Positions 8,301 through 17,282 of a DNA stretch of 64,000 nt are shown in pieces. Both the position numbers and the translations under genes were made by a program. How positions within the stretch are numbered: position 1 is the first letter of the stretch; each line of letters opens with the position of its first letter. This stretch comes from Spongiibacter nanhainus (GTDB lineage: Bacteria > Pseudomonadota > Gammaproteobacteria > Pseudomonadales > Spongiibacteraceae), in assembly GCF_016132545.1 (NCBI RefSeq), contig NZ_CP066167.1, positions 2,569,001 to 2,633,000 on the forward strand, in the 5' to 3' direction. The notes under the pieces were generated by a model. That model had not been told where the DNA came from. It did not search any database and worked only from the letters and a program-made list of their open reading frames with translations.

Positions 8301-9512
8301 TTAAATCCTTTGCGGATTCATTGCCTCAAATTTTTTGCGCTTTGAGGGGGCCACATTGATTTTTGACAAATCGCCGCCCGCCCAGGCGATTACCCGGGGA
8401 TTCATAATTGCAAACCACAAAGGAGGCACCATCGCCAGCGCAAACATACCCGGATAACCAAACGGCAGTGTCGGAACATCCTCATAATCGCGAAGCACTT
8501 GATAGGGGCGTGTGGGATGGGCGTGGTGATCCGAGTGGCGCTGCAGATGCAGCAGCAACAGGTTGGAAGCCTTTGAATTGCTGTTCCAGGAATGATGGGG
8601 CTGACAGCGCTCATACCGGCCTGACTCCGTTTTTTGGCGCAGCAAACCGTAGTGCTCCGTGTAGTTCGCGCAAGTCAGCTGCCACCAGCCGTAGGCCGCT
8701 GAGACGATCAAGAACGGCACCATCAACCAGCCAAACAGTGCAATGATAGCCGCGTAGGCAAGCAGCGTTACCGCGGCGGGTTGGAGAATTTCATTGCTGA
8801 AGGACCAAGTGGCTTTACCCAACCTGTTGAGACGCTCCTTTTCGAGAATCCAGGCCCGCTTGGCCGCACCGGGAATTTCCCGAAGAACGAAGCTGTAGAT
8901 ATTTTCACCCAATCTCGATGAGGCGGGATCCTCTGGCGTAGCCACATCTTTGTGGTGCCCCTTGTTGTGCTCTATAGAGAAATGGCCATAGCCACAGCAG
9001 GCCAGAATCAGCTTGGCCGCCGTCATTTGACGACGGTCTTTGATCTTGTGCCCCATTTCGTGACCCGCGGTCAACGCGAGGCCATTGGCAACGCCCAAGG
9101 ACAATGCGGCGCCCAGAATATTAAACCAGCCCCAATCCAGCCCACGGCTGGCTACCGCATAGGCCGAATAGAATACGGCGACCCAGTGCAACGCGGTGGA
9201 CAGATACATTAGCCGCGCATAATAGCGCTCACTGGCCAGCGCCTCGGTCAGCGATTCATCGGGATTGGCCGGGTCCTCACCCATAAGGTAATCGGCGAAG
9301 GGAAACAGAAAATAAACAAATATAACCAGCGACCAAAACCACAAGCCATTCCCCGTCTCCATCGCCAAACCACCCGCCGCAATGGGAATCAGCGGTATAA
9401 CAAGCGACAGCAGATACAGGTATTTTTTGCTAGAAATCCACGCCATATTGGCGAGAGAAAGCTTAGTGCCGCCATTACTATCTGAAGCAGACACACTGTG
9501 TAAATTACTCAT
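8301..9512 (-). CDS. alkB: Alkane 1-monooxygenase AlkB
   Basis: This 403-residue integral-membrane non-haem di-iron enzyme hydroxylates the terminal carbon of alkanes using O2 and electrons delivered by rubredoxin. All the histidine clusters are present: HEMGHK (151-156), EHNKGHH (181-187), the AlkB-specific NYTEHYGL (283-290) and LQRHSDHHAHP (323-333). Hydrophobic pairs near 30-50, 58-76, 105-120, 130-148 and 245-280 give the usual six-helix topology. I chose the ATG at 9512 because GGAGGT lies 3 bases upstream; a start 15 bases earlier would bury that site. It follows the TonB receptor gene by 50 bases. Chain-length range cannot be read with confidence. Confidence 0.96.
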   Translation of the reverse strand: MSNLHSVSASDSNGGTKLSLANMAWISSKKYLYLLSLVIPLIPIAAGGLAMETGNGLWFWSLVIFVYFLFPFADYLMGEDPANPDESLTEALASERYYARLMYLSTALHWVAVFYSAYAVASRGLDWGWFNILGAALSLGVANGLALTAGHEMGHKIKDRRQMTAAKLILACCGYGHFSIEHNKGHHKDVATPEDPASSRLGENIYSFVLREIPGAAKRAWILEKERLNRLGKATWSFSNEILQPAAVTLLAYAAIIALFGWLMVPFLIVSAAYGWWQLTCANYTEHYGLLRQKTESGRYERCQPHHSWNSNSKASNLLLLHLQRHSDHHAHPTRPYQVLRDYEDVPTLPFGYPGMFALAMVPPLWFAIMNPRVIAWAGGDLSKINVAPSKRKKFEAMNPQRI

Positions 9513-9562
9513 GAAACCTCCAAACACTTCAGTTCTCTGATGGCGGTTAAACGCCTTTATTT

Positions 9563-12085
9563 CTAGAAGCCATAAGACACGTCAATACCAAAAGTCATTG
9601 GCTGCCCCGGTTGAAAATAGTCATAACCAAACCCCGCTTGCAGATTGATGGCATAGCTGTCGTACTCTTCCTGGGTCAGGTTCTTGCCCCAAATAGAGAT
9701 CGAGTAATCCTTTAGGTTGCCGCGCCAAGTGAGCCGTGAATTGATCAGCGCGTACGCGTCCTGCTTGATATTCTCGTATCCACCGTCGTCGTTGTAAGCG
9801 CTATACCACTGCAAATCCTGGTAGTTCGCATTGACATTGAGACTTAGATAACCGGCATCCACATTGAGCAGGTCCCAATCGATGGATATATTCCCACTAA
9901 ACTCAGGTGCAGAAATAAGCTGATTTCCGGACAAATCCAGTTCATCGCCAGAGTTATTGAGGGTCTCAGTATCGGAGAGCGACAGCTCGGTGTACTCGGT
10001 ATCGAGGTAGCCAAAGCCGCCGGAAACAATCAGGGATTCGGTGACGGCAAACATCATTTCAGCCTCTAAACCCGCTATTTGAGAGCCGCCGGCGTTTTCG
10101 AGAAAGTTGGACACACCCACGACATTTATAAACTGCTGATCTTTGTAATCGTAGAAAAACAACGCGCTGTTTATTCTTGCCCGCTGATTAAAGAAGTCAG
10201 ACTTGAAGCCGATCTCATAGGCGTCTATGTATTCAGGGCGCGCATAGGCGTCGTCGAAATCGCGCTCGCGGTAGTACACCCCACTGTTATATGAGCCTGC
10301 CCGGTAGCCTTTGCTGTAACTCGCATACACCATCAAACTGTCGTTAAACCGGTAGTCTGCGCCTATTTTTCCAGTCCATTCTTTTTCCTTTGCCGGCGGC
10401 AGGTAAAAAGAGTCTGTGGTATACGGCCCGGTGGTGTATCCCACGTTGATGGTTTTGAGGATGTCATCCAGGGTAATTTCTCCCGCCAGCAACTGAGTTA
10501 GAAAGTAATCGAACTCAATTATGCCGGCGTCACCGGCAAGATTTAGTGGTACAAAAGGCTCATCATAGGGCGATGTATTGCCCGGCAACCACGTCCCTCT
10601 TGGGTTACCATCATAGTCTTGGCGGGAAATATTAAAGTAAGGCAGCTTTATCTTATCGATCGTATAACGCAGACCGATATCGATTCCCAGGCGGGCACTT
10701 ACATCGATACGAAGTTGGGAGTACGCCGCATAACTTTTTTTATCGGTAATCATTTTTTGTTGACCACCGCCGAAATCCAGCAAATATGGATAAAACCCAG
10801 TGGTGCCGGGGGACGCTATCGCATCCCTCAAATCCGGCGGTGTACCGAAAATTTCAAATATATTGTTCATATCCATTTCTTCTTCGGCGTAATACAGCCC
10901 GGCGATAAAATTCACCGGCCCTCCAAACTCCGAAGCGACCCTCAAATCCTGGCTAAATGCGTCGGTTTCTACCGACCAAATAACCTCAAGCAACTCCTCG
11001 GGAGAGCCATCGGTATTCTGCTTCTGGTAGTAATCAGACTGGGACAGGGTAGTCACGCTGGTAAAGGTGAGACTATCGCCAACCCACTCCAGTTTGTTTA
11101 CTAGCATGTCTGAGTTCACGATAAGTGGGCCAGTAAAATTATCCTCGACCTCATAAGTGTCTAGATTTCTGGAAGAGCGCGAATAGCCTGTATAGTCGAT
11201 AAACCCGCTGGAGTCATCCAAATATATGAGCCCCCCGAGCAACTCCGATACGCCACCAACAATACCGCCGACAAGACCGGTGCCCCGCAAATCGGCTCTG
11301 GGTTCATTTCGGCTGGCGTTGGCCAGGGAGTCATTTTCACCGCGGGTCAGCTTTAAGACGTTGTTCCAACGGTTGTTGATATCCCAGTTCAACGTCAGCC
11401 GCGCCCCCTGGAAGTCAACGGAGGAGAGATTGGGCCCGCCAAGCTTATTCTCCATATAGCCATCATTGCGCGAGAAAGAATACGCCAGCCGGGCAGCGAG
11501 GCGCTGTTCGATCAGGGTACCTTCCATACTCAGGTCGCCTTTTGTCGACCCGTAGTTACCCATCCCCAACTTAATCTTTGCGTGAAAGCCGTCGTCAATT
11601 TCCGGGGTTTTGGTAATAATGTTGATTGCACCACCGGTAGTATTTTTGCCGTACAAGGTGCCCTGGGGTCCGCGCAGCACCTCCAAACGCTCAACGTCGA
11701 AGAAGTTCATACCGTGGGTGTACACTGCCCCCATATAGGCCTCATCCGAGTACACGCCTATCGGGCTGGCCTGAATGGAGCTGTAGTCAGACATACTGAC
11801 GCCGCGAATGGAGAATATAGGCTGCACGTCGCCGTAGGGGCCACTGACCTGCATATTCGGTACTTGCGCGGAAATATCATTGGCATTGGCAAATCCGAAT
11901 TTTTCCAACGAATCAGCTGTCATACCGGTAATTGCCACTGGCGTATCCTGGGTGCTCTCTGATCGCTTCTGGGCCGTAACCAACACCTCTTCCAATTGAG
12001 GTGCTGCCACAGCGTATCCATGCGCCGCCATGGTCATTAAAATAAGCAAAGACCGTTGTAACGATCTGGGTGGCTTTTTCGCCAT
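9563..12085 (-). CDS. TonB-dependent receptor 1, in the alkB operon
   Basis: An 840-residue outer membrane receptor. It has a signal peptide of about 28 residues (cleavage after YAVAA), a TonB-box-like LEEVLVTAQ, a plug domain with VERLEVLRGPQGTLYGKNTTGGAIN, and a long beta-barrel ending in aromatic SYGF. It belongs to the FecA/IroN-like group without an N-terminal signalling extension. It is the first gene of the minus-strand unit that contains alkB and two rubredoxins. It is strongly similar end to end to the receptor at 54671-57166, which sits among alcohol and fatty-acid activation genes. A role in import of alkanes or another hydrophobic compound is inferred from this double linkage; siderophore uptake remains possible, although no Fur box was seen upstream. 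Confidence 0.92.
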   Translation of the reverse strand: MAKKPPRSLQRSLLILMTMAAHGYAVAAPQLEEVLVTAQKRSESTQDTPVAITGMTADSLEKFGFANANDISAQVPNMQVSGPYGDVQPIFSIRGVSMSDYSSIQASPIGVYSDEAYMGAVYTHGMNFFDVERLEVLRGPQGTLYGKNTTGGAINIITKTPEIDDGFHAKIKLGMGNYGSTKGDLSMEGTLIEQRLAARLAYSFSRNDGYMENKLGGPNLSSVDFQGARLTLNWDINNRWNNVLKLTRGENDSLANASRNEPRADLRGTGLVGGIVGGVSELLGGLIYLDDSSGFIDYTGYSRSSRNLDTYEVEDNFTGPLIVNSDMLVNKLEWVGDSLTFTSVTTLSQSDYYQKQNTDGSPEELLEVIWSVETDAFSQDLRVASEFGGPVNFIAGLYYAEEEMDMNNIFEIFGTPPDLRDAIASPGTTGFYPYLLDFGGGQQKMITDKKSYAAYSQLRIDVSARLGIDIGLRYTIDKIKLPYFNISRQDYDGNPRGTWLPGNTSPYDEPFVPLNLAGDAGIIEFDYFLTQLLAGEITLDDILKTINVGYTTGPYTTDSFYLPPAKEKEWTGKIGADYRFNDSLMVYASYSKGYRAGSYNSGVYYRERDFDDAYARPEYIDAYEIGFKSDFFNQRARINSALFFYDYKDQQFINVVGVSNFLENAGGSQIAGLEAEMMFAVTESLIVSGGFGYLDTEYTELSLSDTETLNNSGDELDLSGNQLISAPEFSGNISIDWDLLNVDAGYLSLNVNANYQDLQWYSAYNDDGGYENIKQDAYALINSRLTWRGNLKDYSISIWGKNLTQEEYDSYAINLQAGFGYDYFQPGQPMTFGIDVSYGF

Positions 12086-12134
12086 AACTCATCCCGTTTT
12101 ATGAACTTATTAGTGGAATGCTTATGCTAAGGCC

Positions 12135-12177
12135 GAAGCCAACTGGCTTCTTGTCGTTCCGGGACAACAATTTGTTG
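12135..12177. promoter_or_regulatory. Palindromic candidate operators upstream of TonB receptor 1
   Basis: Two close palindromes lie 50-92 bases upstream of the receptor start: GAAGCCAACTGGCTTC (12135-12150, arms of 7 with a 2-base centre) and CAACAATTTGTTG (12165-12177, a perfect 13-mer). They fall between the receptor start and the riboswitch promoter on the other strand, where a regulator of the alkB operon would be expected to bind. No consensus is recognised. Confidence 0.35.
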
Positions 12178-12199
12178 AATTGGGACACGGTGGCATGAA

Positions 12200-12228
12200 T
12201 TGACCGCAAGCGCTAAAAGTGCGATTAT
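12200..12228 (+). promoter_or_regulatory. Sigma-70-like promoter of the cobalamin operon
   Basis: TTGACC (12200-12205) and GATTAT (12223-12228) are separated by 17 bases. This would start transcription close to 12235, where the conserved part of the cobalamin riboswitch begins. The -35 element is good and the -10 moderate. Position relative to the riboswitch is the main support. Confidence 0.5.
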
Positions 12229-12418
12229 TCGCGCCCTGAAGGCTCCCTGAGGATACCAACCCAAAGGGATTAAAAGGGAATCGCGGTGCGTTCTGCTCCC
12301 CGCAGACACAATGCCGCAGCTGCCCCCGCAACTGTAATTACCTGCGCTTTTCCCCCGCCACTGGCTAACGCCGGGAAGGCATAAAGCGCGACAGGTAAGA
12401 GCCAGGAGACCTGCCTTC
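12229..12418 (+). promoter_or_regulatory. Cobalamin riboswitch
   Basis: The conserved landmarks of the adenosylcobalamin aptamer occur in order: AAAAGGGAATCGCGGTGCG (from about 12272), the CCGCAGCTGCCCCCGCAACTGT segment (about 12312-12333), CCACTGG with GCCGGGAAGGC (12357-12380), and the B12 box region AGCCAGGAGACCTGCC (12400-12415). It precedes a BtuB-like receptor and B12 uptake genes. Ligand binding would switch off the operon. A hairpin immediately downstream probably belongs to the expression platform. Confidence 0.95.
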
Positions 12419-12420
12419 AC

Positions 12421-12446
12421 GATGCGCGACGTTACCAACGCGCATC
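12421..12446 (+). promoter_or_regulatory. Hairpin after the riboswitch (probable expression platform)
   Basis: GATGCGCG (12421-12428) and CGCGCATC (12439-12446) form a perfect 8-bp stem with a 10-base loop. No T-run follows, so it is not an obvious intrinsic terminator. It lies 22 bases before the GTG start and may control access of ribosomes rather than transcription. Confidence 0.5.
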
Positions 12447-12467
12447 GCCACTGAGTCCGTCGACGGG

Positions 12468-14474
12468 GTGTGCGACGATGAATGTACGCGATTCTGGATA
12501 CTCGCTTTGAAAACGTCTCAATGGGCTGCGGCTGCCTATTGCCTGTGCATTGCCGGTGGTCTTCACGCTGTGGAAAAGAGTGAACCACAGGATCCTCATC
12601 ACACCGATGTGGAGCATATGCTGGTGTCTGACCAGCAACGGGAGCAGCGCCGCAGCATCACCGATATCGATCTGGCCAGCTTTACCGGCTTTGTGCATCT
12701 CATTGATCGCAGTGAATTCGACCACCGCTTTGTCGACTTCAGCGATTTACTGGATACCCTGCCTGGCATTCAAGTCAGCCAGAGCGGCGGCACCGGCACC
12801 TTCAGCTCGGTCTCGGTGCGGGGTTCCTCCGGCAAGCAGGTTAATATTTTTTTGGATGGTCTGTTGCTAAACAGCCCAAACTCCGGCTCTGCCAGCGTCA
12901 GTCAAATTCCCAGTATTTTAATCGAGCGAATTGAGGCCTATCCAGACTTCACTCCAGCTCAGCTTGGCAATGCCAACCTTGCCGGTGCCATCAACTTTAA
13001 AAGCCGCGATCTCAGCAGCGCTCAACCCGGTGCCAAACTCAGCCTCGCCAAAGGGTCATTCGGACTGGAGAATGCCGAGCTCAGCGCCTGGGGAAAGCTG
13101 TCGAATTGGGAAGTCATCGGCGGTGGCAGCACCCTCACTACTGACAATGACTTCCCGGTTGATCACGACATTTTTACTACAACCGCTAAGCGCCGACGCA
13201 ATGATGGCTATGCCCAGGACAGCGTTTTTCTCAAGCTAGGACGACGCTGGAAAAGTGGTCAATTCAATACCCTTTTTCAAAGTAGCGATACCGAAAAAGA
13301 ACTGCCCACTACGCTCAATCAACGGCGCGACAACGCCACCCTTAACAACCAGAGCTGGCGCCTGCAGACCGTATTGGATTATCAACTCGGCAAGATTGAT
13401 ATTGGCCATCGCGCCTTTATCGCGGCAGAAAAGGATATCTACCGCGACCCCGACAGTACAGTGGGACTTGGCGAGGATCATATCGAGACCGAGCTGGATG
13501 GCACTGGCCTGTTTAATACTGCCCAATATATTTGGGGTGAACACGCCTGGGTGCTGAGCCTGGAGCTTCGCCAAGACGACATCACCCAGCGCGACAAGTT
13601 AGACAGCGAAGATATTATCGACGCTCAGCGCAACACCGCCATACTGGCACTGGCCGACAGCTGGTGCCTCAATGACCAGTGGCTACTCACCGCCACCGTG
13701 AGGCAGTACTGGGTAGAGGACGAGGTAGCCTTTAGTCTCAGAGACTTTGCCGCCAGCGACGATATCGACGAGTCCGCCGCCAACCTCGGTGCACAGTGGA
13801 GCCCTTCTTCCCACCTTGCGGTGAAATCCAATATCGGTCTATTGGTGCGGATTCCCACCCTGTCTGAAAAATTCGGTTCGCGCGGATTATTTGAGGGCAA
13901 TGCCGACCTGCAAGCGGAACAAGCCCTCAGCATTGATGCAGGCTTTGCGCTTAGTTGGCCACATTTCAGTTTAGATACCAGTGTTTTTTACCGGCAGACT
14001 GACGATGGCATCGTCACCCTGTTTGACAGTCGTGGCGTCGGCCAGCCCCAGAACATTGCCCAATCAGACGTGGTGGGCATTGAGTCTGAGTTCACTTATC
14101 AACTTACCGACTGGCTGGCAGTTGACGGCAACGCCACCCTGCTGGATACCGACAATCAATCGGATATCCGCGCCGCCAAGGGCAAGAAGCTACCCGGCAT
14201 CTACCACCAAAGTGCCGGAATCGGGCTCGTTGCCACAACGGGAGTCGCCCGTGTCGAAGTGCACTATCAACACCACGACGAACTCTATTATGAGACCGCC
14301 AACGCGGTTGAAGCTGACGCCAAGAAGGAGCTAAACGCCAGTGTCACCACCAGTTGGCGAGCCGTGACCTTGGACTTCAGTGCCCGCAATCTGCGGGACG
14401 AGAACTTTCTCGACATGAACCGTTTTCCCACGCCCGGGCGTTCCTACGTGCTGACCATCAGCGTGGAAATCTAG
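12468..14474 (+). CDS. btuB: BtuB-like TonB-dependent cobalamin receptor
   Basis: A 668-residue outer membrane receptor placed directly under a cobalamin riboswitch, which indicates import of vitamin B12 or other corrinoids. It has a plug domain (LLDTLPGIQVSQSGG, VSVRGSSGKQVNIFLDG) and a barrel ending in YVLTISVEI. The length is close to that of E. coli BtuB (about 600). The start is uncertain. The GTG at 12468 gives 13 residues ahead of what looks like a complete signal peptide (KTSQWAAAAYCLCIAGGLHA), so a TTG at 12507 is an alternative; neither has a strong Shine-Dalgarno. Downstream genes encode the rest of a B12 uptake system. Confidence 0.88.
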   Translation: MCDDECTRFWILALKTSQWAAAAYCLCIAGGLHAVEKSEPQDPHHTDVEHMLVSDQQREQRRSITDIDLASFTGFVHLIDRSEFDHRFVDFSDLLDTLPGIQVSQSGGTGTFSSVSVRGSSGKQVNIFLDGLLLNSPNSGSASVSQIPSILIERIEAYPDFTPAQLGNANLAGAINFKSRDLSSAQPGAKLSLAKGSFGLENAELSAWGKLSNWEVIGGGSTLTTDNDFPVDHDIFTTTAKRRRNDGYAQDSVFLKLGRRWKSGQFNTLFQSSDTEKELPTTLNQRRDNATLNNQSWRLQTVLDYQLGKIDIGHRAFIAAEKDIYRDPDSTVGLGEDHIETELDGTGLFNTAQYIWGEHAWVLSLELRQDDITQRDKLDSEDIIDAQRNTAILALADSWCLNDQWLLTATVRQYWVEDEVAFSLRDFAASDDIDESAANLGAQWSPSSHLAVKSNIGLLVRIPTLSEKFGSRGLFEGNADLQAEQALSIDAGFALSWPHFSLDTSVFYRQTDDGIVTLFDSRGVGQPQNIAQSDVVGIESEFTYQLTDWLAVDGNATLLDTDNQSDIRAAKGKKLPGIYHQSAGIGLVATTGVARVEVHYQHHDELYYETANAVEADAKKELNASVTTSWRAVTLDFSARNLRDENFLDMNRFPTPGRSYVLTISVEI

Positions 14475-14522
14475 TAGCAAAACAAACAACCGAACGAGAT
14501 GGTATTAAAGAGGAGATAGATA

Positions 14523-15737
14523 ATGGACATGCTGACTGGCGATAGAACAAGGATTCAGCTCATCACAAAACTTAGCGCCCTATCACTGGCTCTGTTAGTG
14601 AGCGCGTGCGGCGGCGGCAGTAGCAGTGGCGGCAGTGGCCCGGTAGCGGGCCAAAACACCGCCGTTGTCTCCACAAAAGCAGCCGACTTTTCGGGCAGCG
14701 ATATTCAATTGATAGATTTAGGCTCTGACTACACAGCCATGTCCGGTGTCGCACCCTCAGACCAATCTGACACGACGGTCGCCAGGTACGGTGAATTTTT
14801 TTACCGTTTGGGCCGCAACAACATCGATACACTGACCAAGTACAGTTTCGAGTCTCCATCTACACCAATCTACGAGCACTCCACACTGAACAACCCCGAA
14901 GATGCTTCATCCAACCCCTACACCGTGGTATTTGTTAACGATCAGAAAGCGTACGTGATTCAGTATGCTGAAAATGAAGTATTGATCATCAACCCCAGTG
15001 CCCAAACTCAGGGGGAGTTCATTATTGGCGGCATCGACCTCAGTGACTACGCCGACGCCGATGCCAGTGGTGCGGCTGAAGCGGCCGACGCCGTCATCGT
15101 CGACGATAAATTATTTGTGGTGATGCAAAGGCTGGTGGGCTTCTCCCCAGCAGAAGAAGACGTCAACGCCTATATCGCTGTATTTGATACCAACACCGAT
15201 CAGGAGATCGATACCGACCCCAATGATGACCCCAGCAATCGCAAAGGCATTGAGCTGGACACCCGCAACCCTGGAAAATTGGTTTATCACAGCGATGCGG
15301 GACTCTTCCTACAAGCCACAGGCGATGCGTTTTATTCTTTTGCCGGCCGCGACCCCGGCTACACCGGTGGCATTACACGCATCGATACCGATGACTATAG
15401 TACTGAGCTAGTTGTCGATGACGGCGATGCCGACGACCACCCCTATGGCTTTGTCTATGATTTGGCAATCGTTGATAGCGAAAACGGTTACTTTGTCGGT
15501 TATCAGAGCTACCAAAACACTAATCTTTATCACTTTAACCCCACCACGGGTGCGGCGACGGCCATAGAGAGCTATTCCGGACTGGACATCACTAATTTGG
15601 TTGTTGGACCACAAGACAACTTGTGGATCGGCATTGGCGACGCCGCCCAGCCTCGAATTGAGCTGTTTGACGGCCAAAGCACCGTCGAATCCATCGGGCT
15701 GATTCAAAACCCCGGTGCGATTCTGTTCGCCGAATAA
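14523..15737 (+). CDS. Lipoprotein, beta-propeller-like, in the B12 operon; function unknown
   Basis: A 404-residue lipoprotein with a hydrophobic leader and the lipobox LVSAC (Cys about residue 29), followed by a flexible GGGSSSGGSGP linker. The rest is acidic and contains recurring short strand-rich units such as DKLFVVMQRL, AYIAVFDTNTD and NGYFVGYQSY, suggesting a YncE-like beta-propeller. An AGGAG site 7 bases before the ATG supports the start. It sits between the BtuB-like receptor and cobO under the same riboswitch. I infer a surface or periplasmic partner of the receptor in corrinoid capture. No known corrinoid-binding motif was recognised. Confidence 0.75.
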   Translation: MDMLTGDRTRIQLITKLSALSLALLVSACGGGSSSGGSGPVAGQNTAVVSTKAADFSGSDIQLIDLGSDYTAMSGVAPSDQSDTTVARYGEFFYRLGRNNIDTLTKYSFESPSTPIYEHSTLNNPEDASSNPYTVVFVNDQKAYVIQYAENEVLIINPSAQTQGEFIIGGIDLSDYADADASGAAEAADAVIVDDKLFVVMQRLVGFSPAEEDVNAYIAVFDTNTDQEIDTDPNDDPSNRKGIELDTRNPGKLVYHSDAGLFLQATGDAFYSFAGRDPGYTGGITRIDTDDYSTELVVDDGDADDHPYGFVYDLAIVDSENGYFVGYQSYQNTNLYHFNPTTGAATAIESYSGLDITNLVVGPQDNLWIGIGDAAQPRIELFDGQSTVESIGLIQNPGAILFAE

Positions 15738-15751
15738 GATAGAATCCCCCC

Positions 15752-15781
15752 GTAGGGCGGACATCGCTTTTCATGTCCGCC
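15752..15781 (+). repeat. GTAGGGCGGACA palindromic repeat, unit 1
   Basis: A 30-base unit starting GTAGGGCGGACA and ending TGTCCGCC, so that GGCGGACA pairs with TGTCCGCC. It lies between the lipoprotein and cobO genes. Related units occur at 19055, 19109, 19151, 19874, 19905 and, degenerate, 32545. Confidence 0.8.
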
Positions 15782-15807
15782 AACCCCACCAACGCTAACT
15801 AATCAAT

Positions 15808-16413
15808 ATGACCACAGATCGCAACCAACGCCACAAAAGCGCCATGCAACGCCGCAAGGCTTTAGTGGATGAAAAAATTGCCCAAGCTAATGAAGAGCGC
15901 GGCATTGTTATCGTGCTGACCGGCAATGGCAAAGGTAAATCCAGCTCCGGCTTTGGCTCGGTAATCCGCTGCCTGGGTCACGGTTACAAGGCCGGCATCG
16001 TGCAGTTCATCAAAGGCACTTGGGACTGCGGCGAGCGCAATTTTATCGAGCAGCGCTGCCCGGAAGTCCCCTACCACGTCATGGGCAGCGGTTTTACCTG
16101 GGAAACCCAAGACCGGGAGCGGGATATCGCCGCCGCCGAGCAGGCGTGGGAGCAAGCGGAAAAGCTCCTGCAAGACGACAGCCTGCATCTGGTGTTGCTG
16201 GACGAGCTGACCTATGTACTGAAGTACGGCTGGATCGAGCAGCAGCGTATTTTTGATGCCATACAACAGCGACCCGCAGACATGAGTGTGATCGTCACCG
16301 GGCGCGCCGCCTCCAAAGCACTGCGAGAAATCGCAGACACTGTCGCTGAAGTGGGTGACGAGAAGCACGCCTTTCGTGCCGGTATCAAAGCACGCCGGGG
16401 CATCGACTGGTGA
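15808..16413 (+). CDS. cobO: Cob(I)alamin adenosyltransferase, CobA/CobO type
   Basis: A 201-residue enzyme that transfers the adenosyl group of ATP to cob(I)alamin or cobyrinic acid a,c-diamide. The P-loop GNGKGKSS is at residues 39-46. The family motifs GIVQFIKGTW and LHLVLLDELTYVLKYGW follow, with the C-terminal RGIDW. The length matches BtuR/CobO. It connects the transport genes on both sides to adenosylcobalamin formation. Its stop codon overlaps the btuF start as TGATG. Confidence 0.96.
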   Translation: MTTDRNQRHKSAMQRRKALVDEKIAQANEERGIVIVLTGNGKGKSSSGFGSVIRCLGHGYKAGIVQFIKGTWDCGERNFIEQRCPEVPYHVMGSGFTWETQDRERDIAAAEQAWEQAEKLLQDDSLHLVLLDELTYVLKYGWIEQQRIFDAIQQRPADMSVIVTGRAASKALREIADTVAEVGDEKHAFRAGIKARRGIDW

Positions 16414-17282
16414 TGCGAGGCTTGCTTAGCTTACTGGCTTATTGGGCCCTGTCTGCCGGTGCGACAGTGTGCGTAGTCGACGATCGCCAGCGAGAAGTCT
16501 GCCTTGAGCAGCCAGCACAGCGCATTATTGCCCTGTCGCCTGGCATCACGGAGCAGACTTATGCCGCTGGCGCCGGCGGCAAGCTGGTGGCGGCGGTCAG
16601 TTTCAGCGACTACCCCGAAGCCGCTCAGTCCCTGCCCCGCATTGGCGGCTACGATCGCTTCGACCAGGAGGCCATCGTCGCCATGCGCCCAGACTTGCTG
16701 ATTGGCTGGAGTGAGGGCAATCCCGCCGAGCAATTGGCGCAGCTGGAATCCCTGGGGCTGACTATCTACTACAGCGAACCCTTTGAGTTTGCCGATATCG
16801 CCAGCACCATTCGCCGAATAGGGTCCTTGGCCGGCACCGATACACAGGCAAACGCCACCGCCGACCGTTTTATATCCGGCATCGAGGAGCTCCAGCAGCG
16901 CTATGCAAGCGCACCGCCAGTACGAGTCTTTCAGCAAATCTGGAAGAACCCTTTGATGACAGTCAATGACGAGCATCTGATCAGCAAGGCTACCCGCCTA
17001 TGTGGCGGCGTTAATATCTTTGCCGACTTATCACAACTGTCGCCCCGTATTGATTTGGAGGCTGTACTAGCCGCCGATCCGGAGGTGATCGTCGCTGGCG
17101 GTATGGGAGAGGAAAACCGCGACTGGCTGGAAGATTGGAAGCGTTTTGATGGTCTGACGGCAGTACGCCGAGACAACCTGTTTTTTGTGCCCCCCTCCAC
17201 CCTGCAGCGGCCCACGCCGCGATTACTGGAAGGGGCCCGCTTGCTCTGCCAACACCTGGACACAGCCCGTGACCGACGCTAG
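16413..17282 (+). CDS. btuF: Cobalamin ABC transporter substrate-binding protein
   Basis: A roughly 289-residue class III periplasmic binding protein with a short signal peptide (GLLSLLAYWALSAGA). The family blocks QRIIALSPGITEQTYAAGAG, RIGGYDRFDQEAIVAMRPDLLIG and the second-lobe ADPEVIVAGG are present. In the B12 system it hands corrinoids from BtuB to the BtuCD permease. I prefer the ATG at 16413, which overlaps the cobO stop as TGATG, over the GTG 3 bases earlier. It overlaps the permease gene by 14 bases at its end. Confidence 0.93.
   Translation: MRGLLSLLAYWALSAGATVCVVDDRQREVCLEQPAQRIIALSPGITEQTYAAGAGGKLVAAVSFSDYPEAAQSLPRIGGYDRFDQEAIVAMRPDLLIGWSEGNPAEQLAQLESLGLTIYYSEPFEFADIASTIRRIGSLAGTDTQANATADRFISGIEELQQRYASAPPVRVFQQIWKNPLMTVNDEHLISKATRLCGGVNIFADLSQLSPRIDLEAVLAADPEVIVAGGMGEENRDWLEDWKRFDGLTAVRRDNLFFVPPSTLQRPTPRLLEGARLLCQHLDTARDRR

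Noticed and set aside
12478-12510. ATG at 12478 as the btuB start
   Set aside because: It is out of frame and reaches a TGA after ten codons.
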